This document shows, piece by piece, positions 11,052-19,719 of a DNA stretch of 64,000 bases. Every line of letters begins with the position of its first letter. Positions within the stretch are counted from its first letter, which is position 1. The position numbers and the translations under genes are program-made. Below the pieces are notes generated by a model. It worked only from the letters and a program-made list of their open reading frames with translations. It was not told where the DNA came from and did not search any database. Source of the DNA: Campylobacter concisus (GTDB lineage Bacteria > Campylobacterota > Campylobacteria > Campylobacterales > Campylobacteraceae). The stretch is from assembly GCF_003049705.1 (NCBI RefSeq), contig NZ_PIRF01000004.1, positions 186,001 through 250,000 of the forward strand. Direction: 5' to 3'.

Positions 11052-11683
11052 CTTAACGAATATACCTTTTCCCCGTTTAATAATATCGCTCCATCCTCGC
11101 AAATTTCAGCATCCTGAAGCGAAACAGCTCTATTTGCAATATGCGTAATAAAACTTTTTGACTTGCAAAAGTCTATCCTAAATTTGCTAAAAATTGGCTT
11201 CCATAAAATCTTTTTATCAAGCATGCTAACAAAGCCCCAAACTAGCTCATCTACGCTAGTTTTTATGTCTAAAATGCCCGCATTTTCGGGCGCGCTAGCT
11301 AAATTTATCCCCATACCACAAATGTAAATTTCATCCACTTTATTTGTCAAAGTGCCGCCTATTTTGCGCTCGTCCACATAAAAGTCATTTGGCCATTTTA
11401 GCCAACACTTTGAGCCAAGTTCGCTCAAGACTTCACGCATCAACATAGAAAAATATATCGAGATCGAGGGCGGAGGTATATCGCTTGGCAGCTCATCTTC
11501 GCTTATGCAAAATGACATAAATAAATTTCCGCCAAGTCCCTCCCAGCTGTTGCCGCGGCTGCCGATGCCTTTGGTTTGATTATACGTCACAACCATATAC
11601 GGAGCTTTTATCTCGCCGTTTTTTAGGGCTTCTATCAAAAATTCCTGTGTCGAGGGTAGACTTTGAAAAAACTCTACTTTCAA
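11048..11683 (-). CDS. birA: BirA, biotin-[acetyl-CoA carboxylase] ligase
   Basis: Attaches biotin to the biotin carboxyl carrier protein of acetyl-CoA carboxylase. 211 aa, so only the catalytic domain is present. The DNA-binding repressor domain of E. coli BirA is missing, as usual in Campylobacter. Motifs: QTKGIGSRGNSWEG (variant of GRGRxGR), GGNLFMSF, WPNDFYVDERKIGG (KWPND region). It lies one base after thiD and overlaps parA by four bases (ATGA). Confidence 0.93.
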   Translation of the reverse strand: MKVEFFQSLPSTQEFLIEALKNGEIKAPYMVVTYNQTKGIGSRGNSWEGLGGNLFMSFCISEDELPSDIPPPSISIYFSMLMREVLSELGSKCWLKWPNDFYVDERKIGGTLTNKVDEIYICGMGINLASAPENAGILDIKTSVDELVWGFVSMLDKKILWKPIFSKFRIDFCKSKSFITHIANRAVSLQDAEICEDGAILLNGEKVYSLR

Positions 11684-11684
11684 A

Positions 11685-12473
11685 TCACACCTTAAATTTA
11701 TAGAAGTGATTTACCGGATTTTGTCCGCCACCGATGATAACCGCGTTTTTGATAGCGTTAAAGATATAATCATGCGCATTTTTTACGCTCTCTTTTAGGC
11801 TTTGGCCATTTGCTAAATTTGAAGCTATAGCGCTTGATAGCGAGCAGCCTGAACCGTGAGTAGCAGTCGTTTTTATGCGCTCATCACTAAAAATTTCATA
11901 TTCACTGCCATCATAAAATATATCAAGCGACTTGCCATTAAGTTCGCCACATTTTAGATAGACGCTTTTTGTACCAAATTTCAAAAGATCCTTACAAGCC
12001 TCTTTTAGCTCACTCTCGCCCTTTAGCTCATGCTTTAAAATTTCATGCGCTTCAAAGATATTTGGCGTGATCACGCTCGCAAGTGGAAATATCTCCTCCA
12101 CGATCGCATCTTTTGCAGCTCCCTCTAGCCAGATGTCGCCATTTTTACAGCTCATTACAGGATCAAGCACGACTGGCGGTAAATTTTTGATCTCTCTTAG
12201 CGTTTTTGCGACGCTTTTGATTATCTCAACGCTTGGGACAACGCCTATTTTTATCACATCAACTCTTATATCATCAAATATCGCTCTTATCTGATCCTCG
12301 ATGAGCTTAGTATCAACTAGTTGCATGCCAAATATACCCTTTGTATTTTGAGCAGTGACCGCCGTAATCGCTCCCATCGCATATACACCGTGTGCTATAA
12401 AGACCTTTATATCAGCTAAAACTCCAGCTCCGCCACTTGGATCAACACCTGCTATACTAAGTGCATTTTTCAT
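11685..12473 (-). CDS. thiD: ThiD, hydroxymethylpyrimidine / phosphomethylpyrimidine kinase
   Basis: Phosphorylates HMP and HMP-P for thiamine synthesis; ribokinase-like fold. 262 aa. It begins with ALSIAGVDPSGGAG (substrate and phosphate loop), with AVTAQNT, VLDPVMSCKNGD and the C-terminal anion-hole motif (THGSGCSLSSAIA, with Asp/Gly motif variant GSGC). It sits between fmt (16 bases) and birA (one base) in a housekeeping operon with no other thiamine genes. Confidence 0.93.
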   Translation of the reverse strand: MKNALSIAGVDPSGGAGVLADIKVFIAHGVYAMGAITAVTAQNTKGIFGMQLVDTKLIEDQIRAIFDDIRVDVIKIGVVPSVEIIKSVAKTLREIKNLPPVVLDPVMSCKNGDIWLEGAAKDAIVEEIFPLASVITPNIFEAHEILKHELKGESELKEACKDLLKFGTKSVYLKCGELNGKSLDIFYDGSEYEIFSDERIKTTATHGSGCSLSSAIASNLANGQSLKESVKNAHDYIFNAIKNAVIIGGGQNPVNHFYKFKV

Positions 12474-12489
12474 AACCGCTCCTTTAAAT

Positions 12490-13395
12490 TTATTTTAATT
12501 CATCGCCAACGCTAAGGCGCTTACCATTTATATAGGCTTTTGCGTTTGTTGGCTTTTTGCTTGGCTCTTGAAGCTCGTAAATTTTGACCGCTCCACCCTT
12601 GCAAGCTACCACAACGTGATCTTTTTCTATGCTTAAAATTTCTCCGCTTTTGCCACTTTTTTCGCTTAGCTCAAGCGATAAAATTTTTAGCCCACTTGCC
12701 AGATAAAGCCCTGGCCAAGGTGTGAGCGCGCGAAATTTATTATAAATTTGCCCCGCCTCTTCATCAAAGCTAAAAAGCCCGTCGCTCTTGCTTATCTTTT
12801 TGCAGTGCGAGGCCTGCGCGTCGTCTTGTTTTTGTGGCTTTAAATTTTCAAAATTTTTAAGCACTTTTACGATTAGCTCGCCGCCAAGCTCGCCTAGCTC
12901 ACTAAAAAGCCCGCTTGACATCTTGCTCTCGCAAGGCGTGTAGATGAAGTCTAGCATATCGCCAGTATCAAGGCCAGCATCCATTAGCATAGCTGTGACG
13001 CCAGTTTGCTTCTCGCCTGCTAGGATCGCGCTTTGAATGGGGCTTGCGCCTCTATATTTTGGCAAGATCGAGGCGTGTAAATTTATACAAGTCGCCACGT
13101 CAAGCACGCTTTGCGGCAAAATTTTGCCATAAGCTGCCACTACGATAAATTTGGGTTCAAATGCCTTTAGCTCGGCAACTACCGCCTCATCTTTTAGCGT
13201 ATTTGGCATAAGGACTGGCACTCCAGCTAGCTCGTTTTGCGCGTAAATTTTAACCTCGCTTGGGGTTAAAATCTGCTTTCTACCAACTGGTTTATCAGGC
13301 TGGGTAAAGACTGCTTTTATGTTAAAGCCAGCCTCTTTTAGATGCCTAAGTATCCTAACAGCATAATCAGGCGTCCCCATAAAAACTACATTCAT
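12490..13395 (-). CDS. fmt: Fmt, methionyl-tRNA formyltransferase
   Basis: Formylates initiator Met-tRNA. 301 aa from the ATG at 13395, chosen because AAAGGAAAA lies just upstream and the protein then starts MNVVFMGTPDYAV like other Fmt proteins. A TTG at 13416 would give seven more residues but lacks that spacing. Formyl-THF-binding motif: NLHASILPKYRGASPIQSAI, followed by GVTAMLMDAGLDTGDML. The C-terminal OB-like domain starts around residue 200 (LTPWPGLYLASG). Confidence 0.95.
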   Translation of the reverse strand: MNVVFMGTPDYAVRILRHLKEAGFNIKAVFTQPDKPVGRKQILTPSEVKIYAQNELAGVPVLMPNTLKDEAVVAELKAFEPKFIVVAAYGKILPQSVLDVATCINLHASILPKYRGASPIQSAILAGEKQTGVTAMLMDAGLDTGDMLDFIYTPCESKMSSGLFSELGELGGELIVKVLKNFENLKPQKQDDAQASHCKKISKSDGLFSFDEEAGQIYNKFRALTPWPGLYLASGLKILSLELSEKSGKSGEILSIEKDHVVVACKGGAVKIYELQEPSKKPTNAKAYINGKRLSVGDELK

Positions 13396-13412
13396 CACTT
13401 TTCCTTTAAATT

Positions 13413-13748
13413 TCAACGACTTTTATTTTGATCTACGTTTTTACTGCCAGTCAACCAAGAGGCGCATGGATCTTCTTGCCAGTTAATCTTTTGAAATGTC
13501 AAATTTCCTAGCTCATTAATGTTAACTTTGCCACTACGATCAAGATCCAGCCTTTTAAATTCCTCACTAGTGCATAGATCTGGTGCTATTTTTAGTCCTG
13601 GTGGCACCTTGCAAGCCGTCCATTCATCTAAATTTAGCATGCCGTCACGATCTATGTCATTGTAATCCAAAAACATATACGCCGGATCCGCCGGATCACA
13701 GCTATATGCGCTAAAGTAAAATAGCATAATGCAAAAAATTTTCTTCAT
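13413..13748 (-). CDS. Small exported protein with two EF-hand loops
   Basis: Function unknown. 111 aa with a hydrophobic signal (residues 1-16) and a Cys at 17. The lipobox is poor (SAYSC), so it may be periplasmic rather than a lipoprotein. Two canonical 12-residue EF-hand calcium loops are visible: DIDRDGMLNLDE and DLDRSGKVNINE, about 35 residues apart. Four further cysteines could form disulfides. It lies 18 bases before fmt and 46 after obgE, where C. jejuni has proB. Calcium binding is expected from the loops; a partner is not evident. Confidence 0.75.
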   Translation of the reverse strand: MKKIFCIMLFYFSAYSCDPADPAYMFLDYNDIDRDGMLNLDEWTACKVPPGLKIAPDLCTSEEFKRLDLDRSGKVNINELGNLTFQKINWQEDPCASWLTGSKNVDQNKSR

Positions 13749-13794
13749 TTTATGTTCTTAAATTTCTATGTTCAAAGCGCTAAAAAGTCGCAAC

Positions 13795-14853
13795 TCAAAG
13801 CTCATTTTTAAGTAGCTCAAGAAGTGCAAATTTAAGCTCGTCGATGTTCTCATTTGTCGCTGATGAGATCGGCAAAATAAAATATGGTTTTGAATGATCA
13901 AAGCTGAGTAAATCTTGTTTGTAGATAAATTTACCGTTTTGCTCTGGCTTTAGCTTTAAAAATTTTATAAATTCTTTTATATTTTCATCTAAATTTTCCG
14001 CCGCATCGACTCTGGTGATCGCGATAGCATAGTCCCTGCTGGCAAGCACGCTTGAAAATTTAGCAACTTCTTCTTTTAGCACACTAAACTGCTCGCTCAT
14101 ACTTCTATAATTTGCTCCGTCTATCATGAAAAGTAAAATTTTATTTCGCTCGATATGTTTTAGAAATTTAACGCCCAAACCGCGTCCATCGCTCGCCCCC
14201 TCGATAATACCAGGAATGTCAGCCATGACAAAGCCACTAAACTCATCGACCTCAACAAGGCCAAGCTTTGGCGTAAGCGTTGTAAATTCGTAGTTTGCGA
14301 TCTGTGGTTTGGCGTTTGATACTGTTGAAATAAGCGTTGATTTACCAACATTTGGAAAGCCCACCAAACCAACATCAGCAATGAGCTTTAACTCGAGCCT
14401 TACTTCAATACTCTCTTCAGGCATACCTTTTTGTGCGTATTCTGGAGCTTGGTTGATAGAGCTTTTAAAGTGAAAATTTCCGAGTCCACCTTTACCGCCC
14501 TTTAAAAATAGCGTCTTTTGACCCTCACTAACTATATCACAGAGTAGTTCATTTGTCTGTGCATCATAAACAGCTGTACCAGGAGGGACTATGAGTTCTA
14601 AATTTTCGCCCTTTTTGCCAGTCATTCGCTTGCCCATGCCAGCTTCACCATTGCCAGCCTTCATGGCTCTTTTACCCTTATAATTTGCTAAAGTATGGGT
14701 ATTGTTGTCACAAACAAAATAAACATCTCCGCCATCTCCGCCATCTCCGCCATCAGGACCACCTAAAATGACGTGTTTTTCACGGCGAAAACTCACAGCT
14801 CCAGCTCCACCATGCCCCGAACTTAGAGTCAATTTTGCACTATCTATAAACAT
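13795..14853 (-). CDS. obgE: ObgE/CgtA, ribosome-associated GTPase
   Basis: Essential GTPase of late 50S assembly and stress response. 352 aa. The Gly-rich Obg domain (1-158) contains the [13 protein letters not shown] glycine loops, which cause a 9-base DNA repeat near 14724-14751. The G domain (about 160-350) shows [12 protein letters not shown] (G1), TTLTPKLG (G2), DIPGIIEGA (G3) and ITRVDAAE (G4 region, TRVD in place of NKxD). The C-terminal Obg extension is short. The gene is preceded by its own -10 box and starts at an ATG with AAGG upstream. Confidence 0.96.
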   Translation of the reverse strand: MFIDSAKLTLSSGHGGAGAVSFRREKHVILGGPDGGDGGDGGDVYFVCDNNTHTLANYKGKRAMKAGNGEAGMGKRMTGKKGENLELIVPPGTAVYDAQTNELLCDIVSEGQKTLFLKGGKGGLGNFHFKSSINQAPEYAQKGMPEESIEVRLELKLIADVGLVGFPNVGKSTLISTVSNAKPQIANYEFTTLTPKLGLVEVDEFSGFVMADIPGIIEGASDGRGLGVKFLKHIERNKILLFMIDGANYRSMSEQFSVLKEEVAKFSSVLASRDYAIAITRVDAAENLDENIKEFIKFLKLKPEQNGKFIYKQDLLSFDHSKPYFILPISSATNENIDELKFALLELLKNEL

Positions 14854-14877
14854 TTTTTACCTTAAATTTTTATTTGG

Positions 14878-14883
14878 ATTATA
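14878..14883 (-). promoter_or_regulatory. -10 box (TATAAT) upstream of obgE
   Basis: A perfect TATAAT on the minus strand, about 25 bases before the obgE ATG, in an AT-rich spacer. No convincing -35 hexamer is seen, which is normal for Campylobacter sigma70 promoters. Assignment is by sequence only. Confidence 0.5.
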
Positions 14884-15045
14884 TCTAACTTTACTGAAAT
14901 TAAATCGTGATATCTTGTCTAGAATAAAGCAAAGACAATCAGTATAAAGCCTAAAATATAAAGCTATGGTTGATTTAAAATTTCTCTCAAACAGCTATTT
15001 GAAAAATTCTAAACACTAAATAAAAATTTTAATTTTTGAATAGTT

Positions 15046-15071
15046 TTAAGAAAGAAAGGGGCAATTGCCCC
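15046..15071 (-). terminator. Rho-independent terminator of the rplU-rpmA operon
   Basis: A perfect palindrome GGGGCAATTGCCCC at 15058-15071 lies six bases after the rpmA stop. On the minus strand it is followed by TTTCTTTCTT. A five-base-pair GC-rich stem and a T-rich tail fit an intrinsic terminator. It ends rplU-rpmA and leaves about 180 bases of AT-rich spacer before obgE. Confidence 0.75.
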
Positions 15072-15076
15072 TGAGA

Positions 15077-15334
15077 TTATGCAGCTGGATAAACAGATAC
15101 TTTTTTTCTGTTTTTATCAAGTCTTTCAAATTTTACAAAGCCATCGACTAACGCAAAAATTGTGTGATCTTTGCCAAGACCTACGTTATTTCCAGCGTGA
15201 GTTGCTGTTCCTCTTTGGCGGATGATTATATTTCCAGCACGAACGAACTCACCACCAAATTTCTTAACACCTAATCGGCGTCCGATACTATCACGGTTAT
15301 TTTGGGTTGAACCCTGACCTTTTTTGTGTGCCAT
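15077..15334 (-). CDS. rpmA: Ribosomal protein L27
   Basis: 50S subunit protein whose N-terminus reaches the peptidyl transferase centre. 85 aa, beginning [16 protein letters not shown] with the conserved [13 protein letters not shown] and RQRGT segments. It lies 11 bases after rplU, the standard bacterial pairing, and is followed by an intrinsic terminator. Confidence 0.97.
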   Translation of the reverse strand: MAHKKGQGSTQNNRDSIGRRLGVKKFGGEFVRAGNIIIRQRGTATHAGNNVGLGKDHTIFALVDGFVKFERLDKNRKKVSVYPAA

Positions 15335-15345
15335 ATCTTATCTCC

Positions 15346-15660
15346 TTAAGCTGCGATACTTACGACTTTTACACGTGTAAATTGTCTTCTAAAGCCGCGT
15401 TTTAGTTTTGAGTCTTTACGTCTGCGTTTTTTGTAGATAACTACTTTTTTGTCTTTGCCTTCATTAACGACCTCAAGAACAACTTTTGCACCCTTTACAA
15501 ATGGCGCACCTACCTTTACTTCGCCGTCATTTACAGCCAAAACTTCTGTAATCTCAACGGTTGATTTAGCTTCAGCACTAAAGTGGTCTAGCTTAAGGTA
15601 CTCGCCCTCGCTAACACGATATTGCTTACCGCCATGCTTAAATATAGCGTATTTTGACAT
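15346..15660 (-). CDS. rplU: Ribosomal protein L21
   Basis: 50S subunit protein binding 23S rRNA. 104 aa, full length: [16 protein letters not shown] at the N-terminus and the basic [17 protein letters not shown] stretch near the C-terminus. It is first gene of rplU-rpmA. An AGAAAGG ribosome-binding site lies upstream, and about 100 bases of AT-rich leader precede it. Confidence 0.97.
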   Translation of the reverse strand: MSKYAIFKHGGKQYRVSEGEYLKLDHFSAEAKSTVEITEVLAVNDGEVKVGAPFVKGAKVVLEVVNEGKDKKVVIYKKRRRKDSKLKRGFRRQFTRVKVVSIAA

Positions 15661-15767
15661 ACTCTACCTTTCTAAAATTTGGTAAGACCAAAAAGCACTT
15701 TTTTGCAAAAGATTTATGGAGCTTTATTGGTTGTAAGGTGTGAATGTTAGCCAAAAGTTTATAAATT

Positions 15768-16229
15768 CTACTTTAATGACCCTGATTTTATGATCTCGTC
15801 GGCTAAATTTCTTATCATAGAGCTATGATCCAGAAAAAATGTTTTGTCATTTGGTAAATGTGGCTGATATATCAGAGTTTTAGCTACTGGTGCGCTTAAG
15901 ATCACATTTATCGGTTCTAGCTCAGGCGGTAAAGTAAAATAGGGTTTTGGCTTAGGAATTTTGCCTTGAAAGAGTCTCTCACACTGATCATATCTGCCAC
16001 TACATCATGGGGGGGGGGTAGCTTACTAAAAGATGAGATCATTCAGTGCCTCAACATCGCCGTCTTCTAGGTACTTTTCAAGTAAAGAGTCATAATATTC
16101 GGTTTTTGAAAAAAGCGCATGTATAGGCTCACACAAAAAGTCGTAATCACTTGATTTTCTCTCCTTTAGCTCAGCATAAATTTTTGCATACTCACCTAAA
16201 TTTTTTACGCTTTTTGGCTCTAAAAACAA
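15768..16229 (-). pseudogene. Remnant of an unrecognised gene, broken around a poly-G/C tract
   Basis: Two open stretches lie on the minus strand in the same frame. 16026-16229 has a TTG start preceded by AAGGGG and could encode 67 aa (begins MFLEPKSVKNLGEYAK, ends DVEALNDLIF). 15768-16004 encodes 78 residues with no start codon (includes PKPKPYFTLPPELEP and DKTFFLDHSSMIRNL). Between them are stops TAG TAA, ten C and TGA. No length of the C run joins the two, because a stop always follows it in that frame. I recognise no family. It may be a decayed contingency gene, or the 67-codon ORF may be a real small gene. Confidence 0.45.
16009..16018. repeat. Homopolymer of ten G (plus strand)
   Basis: An uninterrupted run of ten G, read as ten C on the minus strand, in an otherwise AT-rich region. 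Runs of this length are the classic slippage sites behind phase variation in Campylobacter. Here it falls between two gene fragments rather than inside an intact ORF. Confidence 0.85.
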
Positions 16230-16327
16230 TATCTTGTTTACCCCTTATTTTTGCTAATTTTAGCCAAAAACGCCTAATTTTCCACGTGCGAAAGGTGGCT
16301 TTAGCGGATATTTTAACCGCATTTTGG

Positions 16328-16333
16328 CTATAA
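16328..16333 (+). promoter_or_regulatory. -10 box (TATAAT) upstream of flhB
   Basis: TATAAT in GGCTATAATCGCC, 33 bases before the chosen flhB ATG. The T-rich DNA upstream shows no clear -35. The ribosome-binding stretch GGGATAAAG directly precedes the start codon. Confidence 0.45.
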
Positions 16334-16365
16334 TCGCCCCAAATTTAAGCAAGTATGGGATAAAG

Positions 16366-17439
16366 ATGGCAGGCGAAGATCAGGAAAAAACCGAAGAAGC
16401 GACCCCCAAAAAGATAGAAGATGCCAAAAAAGACGGCAACGTTCCCAAAAGTCAGGACCTGGCTGGGTTCGTGACCCTTGTCATCGCTATTGGCGTAATA
16501 CTTGCAATGCTAAATTTTATTAAAGAACAGATCATCTCACTTTATATCTATTACTCAAAATTTATCGGTCAGCCACTTACCTTGCCAACTGTAAAAATGA
16601 TCGTCGTAAATACCTTTGCAAGGTCGCTTCTTATGATACTTCCGGTTTGTACCTGTGTGGCGATCGCTGGTGTCATCGCAAATGTAATGCAGTTTGGATT
16701 TATCTTTACCACAAAACCTATAATGCCAAATTTTGGCAAGATAAACCCGCTAAAAGGGCTAAAAAATTTATTTTCGATGAAAAAAGTGATAGATAGCATT
16801 AAAATCGTGCTAAAAGTTAGCATCGTCTTTGGAGTTGGATTTTATTTTTTCTTGCAGTTTATAAAGGAGTTGCCACACACGCTCTTTTTTTCTATGTTTG
16901 ATCAGCTTGCTTGGCTAAAAGAAAAGCTCATTATCCTAGTTAGCGTTATGCTTTTTATACTTTTCGTGATCGGACTTATCGACCTTCTCATTGTGCGTTT
17001 TCAATACTTTAAAGACCTTCGTATGAGCAAGCAAGAGATAAAAGATGAGTATAAGCAAATGGAAGGAGATCCGCAGGTAAAAGGCAGAATTCGTCAAGCA
17101 CAAATGCGTGCAGCCAAGCGTAGAATGATGCAAAATATCCCACAAGCTGACGTAGTCATCACAAACCCTACTCACTACGCCGTGGCGATAAGATATGATA
17201 AAAGTCGCGACGAAGCACCGATAATACTTGCCAAAGGTGTTGATTTTTTAGCGCTACAAATCAAAAAAATAGCCGTTGAAAATGGTGTGCAAATTTATGA
17301 AAACCCGCCACTCGCAAGAGAGCTTTATAAAATTTGTGAAGTCGATGATACGATACCAGCACATCTTTTTAGAGCCGTAGCCGAGGTGCTAAGCTTCGTT
17401 TATATGAGCAATAAACAAAAATTTAAAGATAAGCTTTGA
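16366..17439 (+). CDS. flhB: FlhB, flagellar type III export apparatus protein
   Basis: Inner-membrane component of the flagellar export gate and substrate-specificity switch. 357 aa from the ATG at 16366. A longer frame from 16324 adds 14 atypical residues that overlap the promoter. The protein starts MAGEDQEKTEEATPKK, has four TM helices (about 33-55, 85-112, 145-165, 187-210), and a cytoplasmic domain with the autocleavage site NPTH at 267-270. It stands alone here, next to degenerate DNA rather than other flagellar genes, and converges on dcuB. Confidence 0.95.
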   Translation: MAGEDQEKTEEATPKKIEDAKKDGNVPKSQDLAGFVTLVIAIGVILAMLNFIKEQIISLYIYYSKFIGQPLTLPTVKMIVVNTFARSLLMILPVCTCVAIAGVIANVMQFGFIFTTKPIMPNFGKINPLKGLKNLFSMKKVIDSIKIVLKVSIVFGVGFYFFLQFIKELPHTLFFSMFDQLAWLKEKLIILVSVMLFILFVIGLIDLLIVRFQYFKDLRMSKQEIKDEYKQMEGDPQVKGRIRQAQMRAAKRRMMQNIPQADVVITNPTHYAVAIRYDKSRDEAPIILAKGVDFLALQIKKIAVENGVQIYENPPLARELYKICEVDDTIPAHLFRAVAEVLSFVYMSNKQKFKDKL

Positions 17440-17488
17440 TAAATTCTACTCTTGCTGCTAGAAGTTACTAGCAGCAAGAGAATTTATC
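17438..17488. terminator. Long hairpin between convergent flhB and dcuB
   Basis: Arms GATAAATTCT-AC-TCTTGCTGCTAG and CTAGCAGCAAGAGAATTTATC flank a six-base loop (AAGTTA). This gives a stem of about 21 base pairs with one small bulge, starting within the flhB stop codon and ending three bases before the dcuB stop. The AT-rich outer arms can act as U-tracts in either direction, so it probably terminates both genes. Confidence 0.8.
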
Positions 17489-17490
17489 TA

Positions 17491-19158
17491 TTATAGATAT
17501 CCAAAAGCAGTTGCAAAAATATAGCCAAATATACAAGAGGATATAACGCCAATAAGACCCGGAATGATAAAGCTGTGATTGATAACGAATTTACCTATAT
17601 GTGTCGTACCGCTTCTATCAAACTGAATAGCCGCAAGGTCGCTTGGATATGTTGGTAGGATGTAGTATCCGTAGCAAGCTGGCGCAAAGGCTAGAATGAT
17701 AGCAGGATTAACATCAATATTTAATGCTAATGGCACAAATGCAACCAAGGCTGCAGCTTGAGAATTTACAAATTTTGAGATAATCAAGAGCATAACCGCA
17801 TAAGTCCAAGGGTGCTCTTTTACGATGCTTCCTAGCGCCTCTTTCATCATCGGAGTATGCACTGCAAACATAGTCTCAGCCATCCAAGAGATACCAAATA
17901 CTGCAACAAGAGCGATCATGCCTGATCTAAATATCTCGTTTTTACCGATCTTGCTAGCATCTGTTGGTGTAAAGATTAAAATGATAGCGCCAGTTAAAAG
18001 CATGAAAATTTGGATGACATGAACCATGCTTAAGCTCTTTGAAGATGCTTGTTTGTTACTTATATTGATGTAAGCACCTTGAAATTCTTCTTTTGCGCCT
18101 TTTTCATTTATATATGTTACTGCACCATCAGCTGTGCGAGTAAGAGTTTGATTTGCATCTTTGCCGATGATTTTGACCGATTGAGCTTTTTGGTTAGCAT
18201 TTAGCTTATCGTTTGCTACTTTTAACTCAGCCGCCTCTGTTTGGATGCTAGCATCTTTTATTTTTAAGGTTTTTAAGACTTTTTGCTCAGTTGGGAGGTT
18301 AGCTATTACTTGAACGACCGTTGCGTCTTTGTAAGTAGTCCAGCTTGGACGAAGATCTTTAAAATATCCAAGAAGCGCAACTACAAGGATAGAGCCTAAA
18401 AATATCCACATCGCAGCCCATTGATAGCCAGGAAGCTTTTTGCCTAAAAGTGTCGCACTATCGCCATAAACATATTTTTTAAACTCAGGATCTTGAAGCT
18501 TTGCTTGAAATACTTCGTCTTTATCAAGATCTTTGCCTCTAAACCAGCTAAAAATTCCTACCACCAAAACGCCACAAAATGTTGATGGAATTGTAATCTT
18601 TAAAAGATCTAAATACCCATCAAAGCCAGCTAGGTGAGTTTTAGCATTAATAAGAAAGCTTGTAAGAGTTACAACAGCAACTGAAACTGGGCTAGCGATG
18701 ATACCCATTTGTGAAGCTATCGAGCTTGCTGCCATTGGTCGCTCTGGGCGGATACCATTTTTGATAGCAATATCATAAACGATAGGAAGCACGGTATAAA
18801 CAACGTGTCCAGTGCCGCATAAAATAGTAAGCGTACATGTTACAAAAGGAGCCAAGATACTTACATATTTTGGATTTTTTCTAAGTATAGTTTCTGCTAT
18901 TTGAAGCATAACATCAAGGCCACCACTGGCTTGAAGCGTAGCACTTGCCACAACAACAGCAAGGATAGTTAGCATAACATCAATAGCTGGCTTACCAGGC
19001 TCGATGTTAAATCCAAAAACAAGAACTATAAGACCGATACCGCCTAGCATACCAAGTGCGATACCGCCTTTTTTAGCTCCGTAGAACAAACAGATAAGGA
19101 CGATGAGAAGCTGTATAGCAAACTGCATGCCTTCACTTAAATTCATGAGAAAATCCAT
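17491..19158 (-). CDS. dcuB: DcuB-type anaerobic C4-dicarboxylate antiporter with a ~100-residue insert
   Basis: Exchanges fumarate (or aspartate, malate) for succinate during fumarate respiration. Strong DcuB features: [66 protein letters not shown]. It is 555 aa against about 446 for E. coli DcuB. The excess is one hydrophilic block at about residues 272-374, between DLRPS and SLSMVHVIQ, two motifs that are adjacent in E. coli. The insert is rich in Lys, Ala, Asn and Gln and has no membrane segment. The start ATG has a strong AGGAGG site. Confidence 0.93.
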   Translation of the reverse strand: MDFLMNLSEGMQFAIQLLIVLICLFYGAKKGGIALGMLGGIGLIVLVFGFNIEPGKPAIDVMLTILAVVVASATLQASGGLDVMLQIAETILRKNPKYVSILAPFVTCTLTILCGTGHVVYTVLPIVYDIAIKNGIRPERPMAASSIASQMGIIASPVSVAVVTLTSFLINAKTHLAGFDGYLDLLKITIPSTFCGVLVVGIFSWFRGKDLDKDEVFQAKLQDPEFKKYVYGDSATLLGKKLPGYQWAAMWIFLGSILVVALLGYFKDLRPSWTTYKDATVVQVIANLPTEQKVLKTLKIKDASIQTEAAELKVANDKLNANQKAQSVKIIGKDANQTLTRTADGAVTYINEKGAKEEFQGAYINISNKQASSKSLSMVHVIQIFMLLTGAIILIFTPTDASKIGKNEIFRSGMIALVAVFGISWMAETMFAVHTPMMKEALGSIVKEHPWTYAVMLLIISKFVNSQAAALVAFVPLALNIDVNPAIILAFAPACYGYYILPTYPSDLAAIQFDRSGTTHIGKFVINHSFIIPGLIGVISSCIFGYIFATAFGYL

Positions 19159-19162
19159 GAAA

Positions 19163-19197
19163 CCTCCTAAGTTAATATAAATTTAATCAAGATTATA
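19163..19197 (-). promoter_or_regulatory. dcuB promoter -10 (19192-19197) and ribosome-binding site (19163-19168)
   Basis: On the minus strand a TATAAT lies 34 bases before the dcuB ATG and AGGAGG five bases before it. The rest of 19198-19492 is very AT-rich non-coding DNA, with no ORF or clear repeat that I can see. Regulator sites for anaerobic control are not recognisable by eye. Confidence 0.5.
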
Positions 19198-19492
19198 TCT
19201 CTTATGGATTTAGATTAAACTTATATTTTAAGGATAATTTGATACAAATATAACATTTTGATTAATAAGGCTTATTTAGGATAAAATTTATAAGATTATC
19301 TCTTACAAATTTTTTATTTGATCTTGAAGATTTTATTTGTCTTAGAATATATAAAATGAAAATAGCATTGTTATATTTTAAATTTATTAATAACAAAAAT
19401 TTATTTAAATTTTATAAATAACCTAGAAGTCTTGTAAATACGAAATTTAATAGAACCAAGAGAAAAATGATTGATGTTTAAGGAAAGGTTAA

Positions 19493-19568
19493 TGGTGGTT
19501 AGAGGCAGAATCGAACTGCCGACACGCAGATTTTCAGTCTGCTGCTCTACCGACTGAGCTATCCAACC
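19493..19568 (-). tRNA. tRNA-Phe (anticodon GAA)
   Basis: A 76-base cloverleaf on the minus strand: acceptor GGTTGGA paired with TCTAACC (one G-T pair), D arm starting GCTC, anticodon loop CTGAAAA with GAA, T arm GGCAG-TTCGATT-CTGCC, discriminator A and an encoded CCA. It stands alone between dcuB and tonB. Confidence 0.95.
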
Positions 19569-19719
19569 ACCCGTTAAAGAAAGTCAGATTATACATGTTT
19601 AATATTTAAAGCAAGTTTAAAATACATGCTTTTTAAATAAAATAAGTTATGTTTTTCTATTTTGATTTAAAATATAAAAAGAAATTCTAATAAATTACGA
19701 GCTTAAATAAGCTTGTAAT

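Noticed and set aside
14724-14751. Tandem 9-base repeat (CATCTCCGC units)
   Set aside because: It encodes the conserved glycine-rich GGDGGD loops of ObgE; codon choice, not a repeat element or slippage locus.
16324-16365. Longer FlhB start
   Set aside because: Its extra 14 residues overlap a TATAAT and lack an SD. The ATG at 16366 gives the conserved FlhB N-terminus.
19198-19492. Possible small ORF in the dcuB-tRNA gap
   Set aside because: Only very short, AT-driven frames on either strand with no ribosome-binding site.
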